From: Akkermansiaceae bacterium UBA7890
GTDB lineage: Bacteria > Verrucomicrobiota > Verrucomicrobiia > Verrucomicrobiales > Akkermansiaceae
Direction: 5' to 3'
Length of the DNA stretch: 29,382 bases
Assembly: GCA_002501065.1 (NCBI GenBank)
Contig: DLRK01000061.1
Location: 1-29,382 of the forward strand
Shown in pieces: positions 17,077-23,768 of the stretch (positions are counted from its first letter, which is position 1; each line of letters opens with the position of its first letter). The position numbers were made by a program, and so were the translations under genes. Under the pieces are notes generated by a model. That model was not told the DNA's origin. It ran no database searches and saw nothing but the letters and a program-made list of their open reading frames with translations.

Positions 17077-17090
17077 TTGACCAAGGTCAA
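17077..17090. promoter_or_regulatory. FNR/CRP-family-like box TTGAC-N4-GTCAA between divergent operons
   Basis: TTGACCAAGGTCAA is a perfect palindrome of the FNR/Dnr/NnrR type. It lies 71 bases before the DUF1501 ATG at 17162 and 182 bases before the DUF1800 ATG at 16894. Neither side shows a convincing -10 at the matching distance; the best is a TTATGT on the minus strand at 17054-17049. It resembles the box upstream of the DoxX-like gene. Confidence 0.4.
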
Positions 17091-17161
17091 TATTTCAACA
17101 TTCCCGCACCGCTTCAGGAGATGCGAAGATCCGGAGATGGCCGTAGGAAGTAAATAAGGCC

Positions 17162-18415
17162 ATGGATAAACCGATCATAAGAACCCGTCGCAACTTCCTT
17201 ACCCACGGTCTCGGCATCGTGGGGGTGGGCGCCAGCCTGCCCAACTTTCTGATCCGCTCTGCAATGGCCGGTCCCGCCGCAGAAACCGACCAACCCATCC
17301 TGGTCGTGGTGCAACTCGACGGTGGCAATGACGGACTCGCTTCCATCATCCCCTACGCCGACGAGGCCTACCCGGAAAACCGCCCCACCCTGCGCGTTCC
17401 GGATACCGACCTTCTCAAGATCGACGGCTACTCCGCCTTCAGTCCTGCCCTCACCCACTTCAAGCAGATGTTTGATGACAACCAGTTGGCCGTCGTGCAG
17501 GCGGTGGGCTACCCGAACGGGAACAAGAGCCACTTCAAGTCGATGGATATCTGGCACACCGCAAATCCCACCTACACGCGGATTCCGCGGGAGGAGAGCT
17601 ACGGGTGGCTGGGCCGCTACTGCGATACCGCCTTCGAAGATGTCATCGACTCCAAACTCTCCATCGCCATCAAGGTCGGCAAGTCTCCCATGGCGATCCG
17701 TGGCCGCATTCACCCCGGCCTTGAACTCAAGGACACCCGTTCCTTCCGCTACATGGCAGCCGGCGACAACATGAGGAAGGAGAAGCTCTACCAGGATCTG
17801 AACTCCTCGGACACCCTCCCGGAAGACGCCTCGTCCTCCCTCGACTTCATCACGAAAACCTCCTCCAACGCCAACCGCGCCAGCAACGAGATCATGGAAC
17901 TGATCAGGAAACGGGGGACCGAATCGAGCTATCCTGATTCGAGGCTCGGAGAATCACTGCAAATGGTGTCCGCCATGATCAAGGGAAACTTGAGCACTCG
18001 CGTCTTCTACGTCTCCCAGGGCGGCTATGACACGCACGCCAATCAGGAACAGCGGCACCTCCAGTTGATGACGGAGTTCAGCACCGCGATGGCCGCTTTC
18101 CAGGCCGATCTCAAGGCCCAGGGAAATGCCGACCGGGTCCTCACCATGGCATTCAGCGAGTTCGGCCGACGCGTGAAGGAAAACGGCTCCGCGGGAACGG
18201 ATCACGGAAAGGCCGGCCCCATGTTCCTCTGCGGACCGAACGTCAGAAGCGGCCTCTATGGCGAGAGCCCGAGCCTGACCGCACTCGACCAGGGCGACCT
18301 CGCCTTCAAGGTCGATTTCCGCTCGGTCTACGCCACCGTCCTCGACAAATGGATGCAGACCCCCAGCCAGAAGATCCTCGGTGCCAGCTATGAGCACCTC
18401 GACTTCATGGCCTGA
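17162..18415 (+). CDS. DUF1501 protein with Tat signal (second copy)
   Basis: 417 residues from ATG 17162. AGGAAG lies 11 bases before the start and AAGG directly before it, so ribosome binding is plausible though not ideal. The twin-arginine signal has RTRRNFLTHG around Arg9-Arg10, then LGIVGVGASLP and SAMAGP. Metal-site-like motifs are GGYDTH (about 287), EFGRRVKENG (about 334) and GTDHG (about 347). The final part SLTALDQGDLAFKVDF and RSVYATVLDKW parallels the minus-strand paralog at 12860. It comes first in its pair, with the DUF1800 gene 47 bases downstream, opposite to the order of the minus-strand pair. It is probably a Tat-exported periplasmic protein of unknown reaction. Confidence 0.94.
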   Translation: MDKPIIRTRRNFLTHGLGIVGVGASLPNFLIRSAMAGPAAETDQPILVVVQLDGGNDGLASIIPYADEAYPENRPTLRVPDTDLLKIDGYSAFSPALTHFKQMFDDNQLAVVQAVGYPNGNKSHFKSMDIWHTANPTYTRIPREESYGWLGRYCDTAFEDVIDSKLSIAIKVGKSPMAIRGRIHPGLELKDTRSFRYMAAGDNMRKEKLYQDLNSSDTLPEDASSSLDFITKTSSNANRASNEIMELIRKRGTESSYPDSRLGESLQMVSAMIKGNLSTRVFYVSQGGYDTHANQEQRHLQLMTEFSTAMAAFQADLKAQGNADRVLTMAFSEFGRRVKENGSAGTDHGKAGPMFLCGPNVRSGLYGESPSLTALDQGDLAFKVDFRSVYATVLDKWMQTPSQKILGASYEHLDFMA

Positions 18416-18462
18416 TCAGACCGGTTACCGAACCTCCCCAAGCAACCGAACCGAACGAACTG

Positions 18463-20178
18463 TTGAGAGCTCTCACTCAATTCCCGCTGGCCCTGGGCAT
18501 CGCGTTACTGACCGCCACCGCTCCCGCCCCGGGGGCCGGTTCCGACACGCTCAAAAAACTCCCCACCAGCGCCTGGACCTGGGAAAAGGCGCGGCACCTC
18601 CTGGCCCGGGCCGGCTTCAGCGGCACCTCCGCGGAGGTCTCCAGGCTCTACAGGATGGGCCTGCCCCAGGCGGTTGATCATCTGCTTGATTGCAGCCTCT
18701 CGGAAAAACAGAAAGCCGAGGATGAACTCGAGGCCCTCATCGATGGAGTGGGCTCGGGTCTCGCCGCCGCTTCGAACAAGGGCGCCGGTCCCACCCTCGA
18801 CGCCCTCGTCGACACCGCCGACTGGGAGAAGTTCTATAACGAAAACACGATTGTAGCCGATGAAAACCATCCCCTGGCTGCTTTCTCACGCCTGCACATG
18901 ATCAAACTCCTCACCACCGGCAAGGACGGCAAGCCCCTGCCGGGGAGGCGGAGCCTCGTCAATGAAGGCTGGATCATGGAGACCATGCGGACCCGATGGA
19001 TGGAAGAGCTCCTCACTTCCCAGGCCCCGCTTGAGGAAAAACTCGTTCTCTTCTGGCACGGCCACTTCACCTCGGATTTCAGCACGGTCGAAGACGGCTA
19101 CATGCTCTATCTCCAGAACCATCTTTTCCGGAGACATGCTCTCGGCAACTACGGAGAACTGCTTCACGCCATCGTTCACGACCCGGCCATGCTTCGATAC
19201 CTGGACAACAACACAAACGTGAAGGGAAACCCCAATGAAAACCTCGCCCGGGAAATCATGGAGCTCTTTTCCATGGGTGAGGGCAACGGATATTCGGAGC
19301 AGGACATCAAGGAGGGTGCGCGCGCCCTGACGGGAAACAAGTACGACAGCAAGAACAAGGGACTGTTCTACTTCGACAGGAAGAACCATGACTTTGATCA
19401 GAAGACGATCCTGGGTCACACCGGAAACTACAACGCCGATCATTTCGCGGACCTCATCCTTCTGCAACCAGCCACCTCGCGGTTCATGGCCGCCAAGATC
19501 TTCGCCTTTTTCGCCTACCAGGATCCCGATCCCGCGATCATAGAAACCCTGGCTCGAAACTTCCGGGAGAATCGCTTTGAGATAAAACCGCTTCTGCGGG
19601 AGGTTTTCCTCTCCGAGACATTCTACAGCAGGAAATCGATCGGAGCCCAGATCAAGAGCCCCACCCAGTTGATCGCCGGAACCTTCCGCAAACTCGGACT
19701 CAAGCGGGGAGACTACGCCGCGATGGTCAAGGCCTCGACTCTCATGGGGCAGGCCCTCTACCAACCGCCGAATGTCAAGGGTTGGGACGGCGACAGGGCG
19801 TGGATCAACGCCAGTCGTCTTTTCGCCCGGCAGAATTTCTCCGGCTACCTGGTCGAGGGTAAGGACACTCTCTTCAGCAACGGCCGCTCCATCGGCACCA
19901 CCCGCAACGGATCGAATTCCTCACGCGGAGTGGATCTTGTTGCCTCTCTTGCCGGGCTCGAGTTCGAGAACTCGACCGAAGTCGTCGATCATTTCCTCCG
20001 GAGTCTCTTCGCGGTCCCCATCGCCGATCCGAAGCGACAGAAACTCATCAACTTTCTCGACCAGGGCGCCCCTCTGCCTTCCTCCACGCAGTGGGGACGC
20101 CGGAAGACCACCATCAATGAGCGACTGCAGGGAGTAATCGTCCTCATGATGAGCATGCCGGAGTACCAGCTCTGCTGA
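18463..20178 (+). CDS. DUF1800 protein (second copy)
   Basis: 571 residues starting at TTG 18463 (TTG AGA GCT), the only start that keeps the signal peptide (FPLALGIALLTATAPAPGAG); no ATG occurs before about residue 65. The domain starts WTWEKARHLLARAGFSG right after the signal. It continues with LFWHGHF, AIVHDPAMLRYLDNN, NENLAREIMELFSMGEG, GARALTG, PPNVKGW and MSMPEYQLC. It is a clear paralog of the C-terminal half of the minus-strand DUF1800 but has no coiled-coil extension. A rare start codon and no clear Shine-Dalgarno suggest low or coupled translation after the DUF1501 gene. Function is unknown; the pair is a hallmark of Verrucomicrobiota and Planctomycetota. Confidence 0.93.
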   Translation: MRALTQFPLALGIALLTATAPAPGAGSDTLKKLPTSAWTWEKARHLLARAGFSGTSAEVSRLYRMGLPQAVDHLLDCSLSEKQKAEDELEALIDGVGSGLAAASNKGAGPTLDALVDTADWEKFYNENTIVADENHPLAAFSRLHMIKLLTTGKDGKPLPGRRSLVNEGWIMETMRTRWMEELLTSQAPLEEKLVLFWHGHFTSDFSTVEDGYMLYLQNHLFRRHALGNYGELLHAIVHDPAMLRYLDNNTNVKGNPNENLAREIMELFSMGEGNGYSEQDIKEGARALTGNKYDSKNKGLFYFDRKNHDFDQKTILGHTGNYNADHFADLILLQPATSRFMAAKIFAFFAYQDPDPAIIETLARNFRENRFEIKPLLREVFLSETFYSRKSIGAQIKSPTQLIAGTFRKLGLKRGDYAAMVKASTLMGQALYQPPNVKGWDGDRAWINASRLFARQNFSGYLVEGKDTLFSNGRSIGTTRNGSNSSRGVDLVASLAGLEFENSTEVVDHFLRSLFAVPIADPKRQKLINFLDQGAPLPSSTQWGRRKTTINERLQGVIVLMMSMPEYQLC

Positions 20179-20352
20179 GGCCACCACGGAACTGCTCCCA
20201 AGAAACAAGGGCCGGTCCTGTCCGCAGGCTGCCTGGCTGATTGATTGACAGGAGCATGATGCCTGCAGAGGTCGCCGGGCACGACTCAAGTATGCTTCAA
20301 GGGTGGGACGGATTCCATGAGGCCGATTGGCGGCGGCCAGTTCCTCTATACA

Positions 20353-21270
20353 TCAGAATGGCAGTGGCTTATCCAATCGATTGACCATTTCCTGGTATCG
20401 ATTGGCATGCTCTGTCCCAGGCATGTTAATCACGAATTGCCAATAACGCCAGGCCGCGACCGCTAGAACTGCATAGCGGTGCAGGTCGGGAAGGGCGGCA
20501 CGCTCCGCACTCGTCAATTGTCGAACCGACTCATATCCAGCCAATAATGCATCCCACAATTCAGGAACCGGAAACCCATTCACCCACCCAAACCCAACAT
20601 AGGTCGTCACAAGATCCATCGCGAACGCTTCAATACAGATCTCCTCAAAATCAAGCAGAGCGAGAACTTCCCCCTCTCGCCCAATCACGTTGTCAGGATA
20701 CAGATCACCATGGATGATGCCAGAGGGTAAATCATCTGGAATACTTTGTTTGAGAAGACGCGACTCTTCTTCCAATAGCAGAAGGAACGGTGTCATTGAA
20801 CCATTTTCATATGCCTCCTTGACCAGTTTATCCCAGAGAACATATCCAATTGCGAATGTTGTGGGAATACTTTCGTGAACGGGAACACCATGCAACTGTG
20901 CCTGCGCCTTCCCGAGTTCGAAAAGTGAAGAAGCATCCGAAGGCAGCCAACCACCTTCGATATACGGCATCACCATCCATGCCAGGTTATCCTTGATACG
21001 CATCCGCACGCCTCCATCCAATAGCAAGGGGGCCGGTGTAAGCACGCCGTGGTCTGCAAGCCAACACGTATGCTCAAGTATCTGCTCCACTTCCTCCGGT
21101 GGCCTTTCATCCCAGACCTTCAACACAAGCTTCGAACCATCTTCGAGTGTGACCAGATAATTCGAATTGGCCCATCCCCCGGCAAGCGCCTCCATCTTAC
21201 ACAGTGGCGACACTCCTGCCGCATTCAGCAACCACCCGGCATCTTCCTCACTTACATCGGTATACGCCAT
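20353..21270 (-). CDS. Phosphotransferase of the APH/homoserine kinase II type
   Basis: 305 residues from ATG 21270, with AAGG 7 bases before it; an in-frame TTG directly upstream (21273) is less likely. Small-molecule kinase fold: nucleotide loop GGWANSNY (31-38), the lysine in LVLKVW (Lys51), the catalytic loop HGDLYPDN (187-194) and the metal-binding DFE (207-209). It closely resembles phosphotransferases of the ThrB-II/choline kinase-like group, but the acceptor cannot be read from sequence; an antibiotic-resistance role should not be assumed. It is cytoplasmic, with no signal. Base composition is unlike the flanking operons: 25 G or C in the 60 bases 20821-20880, against 44 in 18601-18660. 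That fits recent acquisition or a different local history. It has no obvious partner gene. Confidence 0.92.
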   Translation of the reverse strand: MAYTDVSEEDAGWLLNAAGVSPLCKMEALAGGWANSNYLVTLEDGSKLVLKVWDERPPEEVEQILEHTCWLADHGVLTPAPLLLDGGVRMRIKDNLAWMVMPYIEGGWLPSDASSLFELGKAQAQLHGVPVHESIPTTFAIGYVLWDKLVKEAYENGSMTPFLLLLEEESRLLKQSIPDDLPSGIIHGDLYPDNVIGREGEVLALLDFEEICIEAFAMDLVTTYVGFGWVNGFPVPELWDALLAGYESVRQLTSAERAALPDLHRYAVLAVAAWRYWQFVINMPGTEHANRYQEMVNRLDKPLPF

Positions 21271-21577
21271 CAATCCACCTTCATTATTAGGATCCGTCTG
21301 AACATTTTTCTCTTCACCTCTTTGTTTGGTTCGAGGGCCCCGGATGAACCGTTACTGTTTCTTTGGAAGCTGCGCAGTTAAACGTCCGAGGGCCGCGCGG
21401 ATTCCGATCCGTTTACCGTCCGCGCAAACTTGAAGCCCCTTTCCTTCACCATACTTCTTGCCGTCCCGGGGAAGGTGGGGGTGCAAAACGAATGGGTTTA
21501 TGTCTGTAGGATGCAAATGTGTTCTGCGCTCATTATCTTTCGGAGTTCGTTCGAATGAAGATTCCTTCACGGCATCA
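21271..21577. other. Gap with gene debris
   Basis: 307 bases without an intact gene. On the minus strand, 21480-21352 reads like the end of a protein (GKGLQVCADGKRIGIRAALG then RLTAQLPKKQ and a stop), but the frame's only start is a GTG at 21570 inside a sequence copied from the sulfatase tail. Bases 21545-21567 repeat the 3' end of the sulfatase gene at 22110. I take the stretch as remnants of at least two former genes. Confidence 0.4.
21545..21567 (-). repeat. Direct-repeat copy of the sulfatase 3' end (other copy 22116-22138)
   Basis: 21 of 23 bases match between the two copies, in the same orientation and 571 bases apart. In the sulfatase frame both encode GIFIRTN, and one of the two differences is a silent third-position change. 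The repeats bracket the NTF2-like gene. Confidence 0.65.
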
Positions 21578-22096
21578 TCAGGATTGCTTTTTCAGGTCAT
21601 CGGTCAGCGCATCCCACTCAGCCTTTGTGGTTTTGGATTTTTGATACTCCATCATGATTTTCCAGCCGTCCTTGCCTTTCAGAAGCAATGCTTGGAAGTG
21701 GACGTGCTCCTGTTTCCACCGGCCTTCAGCGTCAGTGAAGGAATAGAGAAAGATCCCGGTCTCATGGGCGGTGGTTTCATCACCAAATCGTTGTGAGAAC
21801 CTGAACTCCACCTTGGCCTTGATTTTTCCCGCCTTGGTGGAAGTAAAATCTTTTTTCCAGCGAACCAAGGCCTTCGAGAGCGGGTAACTGGTCTTTTTTG
21901 TTCCGGAAACAAGAACTCCTTTTTCATGGCAAGTGGCTTTGTAGCCCTCGAAATCTCCTTCACGAACCGCTCTCGACACTTCAGTCCAGTAGGCATCCAG
22001 CTCTGCCAACCTGGCTTTCTCTTCCTGAGAGGCGGATGCCCCTTGCGTATGGTTCAGCAAAGATAGCAGCGCGAATACGCAGATTACGTTCTTCAT
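21578..22096 (-). CDS. Exported NTF2-like (SnoaL/DUF4440-type) protein
   Basis: 172 residues from ATG 22096, 13 bases after the sulfatase stop and probably on its transcript. The signal peptide is about 1-19 (MKNVICVFALLSLLNHTQG). The remainder is the size and pattern of a single NTF2-like cone: a helix AELDAYWTEVSRAVREGDF, then GYKATCHEKGVLVSG, and late strands KAKVEFRFSQRF, HETGIFLYSF and EHVHFQALLLKGKDGWKIM. Such domains bind small ligands or act as weak enzymes; DUF4440 and SnoaL-like proteins are often exported accessory proteins in this phylum. No catalytic residues can be named with confidence. It is flanked by the 23-base direct repeat, which suggests that it entered, or was retained during, a local rearrangement. 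Confidence 0.85.
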   Translation of the reverse strand: MKNVICVFALLSLLNHTQGASASQEEKARLAELDAYWTEVSRAVREGDFEGYKATCHEKGVLVSGTKKTSYPLSKALVRWKKDFTSTKAGKIKAKVEFRFSQRFGDETTAHETGIFLYSFTDAEGRWKQEHVHFQALLLKGKDGWKIMMEYQKSKTTKAEWDALTDDLKKQS

Positions 22097-22109
22097 AATG
22101 GATGTTTGT

Positions 22110-23579
22110 TTATGGGTTCGTTCGGATGAAGATCCCTTGCTTGTCGTAGTTGGGGTAATCTCCCTTTTCGTAACTGTGGCGGGCGGATACAAGCCATGCC
22201 TTGAGGCTTTTCTCCATGGATGCAGCGAGTTTCTGGTTTTGCCGGGCCAGGTTGTTTTGTTCTCCCGGATCGTTATGCAAGTGATAGAGTTCGTCAGGTT
22301 TCTTGCCGTCCATCCAAAGCAGGAGCTTGTGGTCTCCCTGGATGATGGATGCCTTGGGCGATTGCTTTTGCATTTGGGACGCGAAGGGAATGAACTTTGT
22401 TCGTTGCCATGGCTTCCCCCTAAGGAGCGGCAGGATGTTTTCACCGTCGATCGGCCGCTTGTCGGGCATGACGTATCCCAGAATGCTGGCGAAGGTGGGG
22501 AGGTAATCGAGACTGCAGACGGGCGTGCTCGTTGTCCGACCTGCCTCGATGCCTTTCGGCCAGAAAGCGAATGCGGGCACACAGACCCCACCGTTGTAAA
22601 GATAGCGCTTGCGGCCCCTGAATTCGCCTGCTCCTCCATACCATACCCCTTGGTAGGGATTGTATTTCGCTGGCGGATTGCCTGAGCCCTCCGGCCCGTT
22701 GTCGGAGCTAAAGAAGATCAAGGTGTTTTTCTCTGCGCCGAGTTTGCGAAGAGCTTCGCGGAGACGTCCGATTTCCTGGTCGATGGAGGTGATCGAGCCG
22801 AGGTAGTGCTGACGCCCCAGGGGTTGGTTGGGATAGAGCTCACGCAATTCCCTGCCGGCTCGGGTAGGGGAGTGGGGACCGTAAAACCATACGGTGGCCA
22901 TGAAGGGCTTTCCGCTCTCGACGGATTTCTCCATGAAGTCGATGGCTCTTCCCATGATGATCTTCTCTGAGGATCCCTTCCAGTCCTCCTTGATTTCCTT
23001 CCCATTGGACCAGAAGTGGCAGCGGTGCTTGGGGATTCTGAGGTCTGATTCGTCGAGGGGATCCCAAGTCGCCACGTTGGTTTCGGTAGTGAAGGTCTCG
23101 TCGTAGTGTCGCTCCCAGGGCGGACCGTAGCGTGCGTCTGTGGAGGCAGGGGCAGGACCCGACAATTCAGGATCCTTGGTCATGGTGCCGAGGTGCCATT
23201 TGCCAAAGTGACCCGTGTCGTAGCCCTTGGACTTGGCGATCCTGGCCAGGTTGATTTCCCTCTTGGGCAGCTTGCCGACGTTTACGGTGATCATACCGAA
23301 CCGCATGCAGTGCCGGCCGGTCTGGACGCAAGCCCGGGTAGGCGAGCAAACTGGACCGACCGAATAGAAGCGGGTGAAGCGTAAGCCGTCTGCCGCCATC
23401 TGGTCCAAATTGGGAGTCTTGACCAGTTTGTTCCCGTTGAACCCGATGTCCCCAAAGCCGAGGTCATCGGCCATCAGGAAGATGACGTTGGGTTTCTCGA
23501 CAGTTTGTCCCGCAACCGTTGCCAAGGCCAAAGCCCAAGCAGTCAGGATGACATTGCAGATTTTCATCAGCATGTGCAT
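22110..23579 (-). CDS. Sulfatase (FGly type, CSPTR)
   Basis: 489 residues from ATG 23579; ATG 23567 is an equal signal-peptide start. The signal is about 1-25 (KICNVILTAWALALATVAG). Motifs: FLMADDLGFGD (34-44), formylglycine site Cys78 in CSPTR, FGKWHLG (125-131), PHSPTRAG, and FFSSDNGPEG for the second metal residues. The ending is KQGIFIRTNP. It hydrolyses a sulfate ester after export; it belongs to the arylsulfatase A-like group, with unknown substrate. It heads a probable two-gene unit with the NTF2-like gene. A perfect TATAAT at 23591-23586 would place transcription start on the A of ATG 23579, so a leaderless message is possible. Composition is AT-richer than the operons on either side. 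It is not a close paralog of the sulfatase at 1-1260. Confidence 0.95.
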   Translation of the reverse strand: MHMLMKICNVILTAWALALATVAGQTVEKPNVIFLMADDLGFGDIGFNGNKLVKTPNLDQMAADGLRFTRFYSVGPVCSPTRACVQTGRHCMRFGMITVNVGKLPKREINLARIAKSKGYDTGHFGKWHLGTMTKDPELSGPAPASTDARYGPPWERHYDETFTTETNVATWDPLDESDLRIPKHRCHFWSNGKEIKEDWKGSSEKIIMGRAIDFMEKSVESGKPFMATVWFYGPHSPTRAGRELRELYPNQPLGRQHYLGSITSIDQEIGRLREALRKLGAEKNTLIFFSSDNGPEGSGNPPAKYNPYQGVWYGGAGEFRGRKRYLYNGGVCVPAFAFWPKGIEAGRTTSTPVCSLDYLPTFASILGYVMPDKRPIDGENILPLLRGKPWQRTKFIPFASQMQKQSPKASIIQGDHKLLLWMDGKKPDELYHLHNDPGEQNNLARQNQKLAASMEKSLKAWLVSARHSYEKGDYPNYDKQGIFIRTNP

Positions 23580-23585
23580 GCAATC

Positions 23586-23614
23586 ATTATAAAGGTTCTC
23601 TTTGGCCCGCGAAA
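23586..23614 (-). promoter_or_regulatory. Candidate leaderless promoter of the sulfatase
   Basis: A perfect -10 TATAAT lies at 23591-23586. Counting its first base as -12 places +1 on base 23579, the A of the ATG. The -35 at 17-base spacing is TTTCGC (23614-23609), which is poor, so an activator is likely. The tandem repeat just upstream is the obvious candidate site. Confidence 0.45.
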
Positions 23615-23627
23615 ATGACCCCGTTCT

Positions 23628-23682
23628 ACTGCTAGTAAATCGCTTTTTCAAGCCGACTGCTAGTAAATCGATTTTCAGGCCG
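23628..23682. repeat. Tandem direct repeat upstream of the sulfatase promoter
   Basis: Two adjacent copies (23628-23655, 28 bases; 23656-23682, 27 bases) share ACTGCTAGTAAATCG exactly, followed by a T-run and then CAAGCCG or CAGGCCG. They cover about -49 to -103 relative to the predicted start. Helix-phase spacing near 28 bases and the position fit two binding sites for an activator. Confidence 0.65.
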
Positions 23683-23768
23683 GGTTCGCAGGGAACGAGT
23701 CATACCAAGAAAATTTTCCTTTTCTCGTTACCTGGGATCCTCCTCCGTCGTGATTCTCCGGGTCGGCC

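Noticed and set aside
15308..17080. A long plus-strand open frame of 590 codons opposite the Ala/Lys-rich coil.
   Set aside because: It is the antisense of repeated GCC/GCG and AAG codons, which leaves few stops. Its translation is a Gly/Leu/Arg-rich string with no domain.
21545..22138. Insertion sequence bounded by the 23-base direct repeat.
   Set aside because: There is no transposase and there are no terminal inverted repeats, and the repeat is longer than usual target duplications and lies in coding sequence.
22097..22639. Extension of the NTF2-like frame upstream to 22639.
   Set aside because: That part overlaps the sulfatase in another frame of the same strand and lacks protein-like text. 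The ATG at 22096 opens a proper signal peptide.
23709..23718. GAAAATTTTC palindrome as part of a terminator for the SGNH gene.
   Set aside because: It is AT-only at the core with no GC stem or loop; AACGAG and CTCGTT around it are 24 bases apart. Too weak to call.
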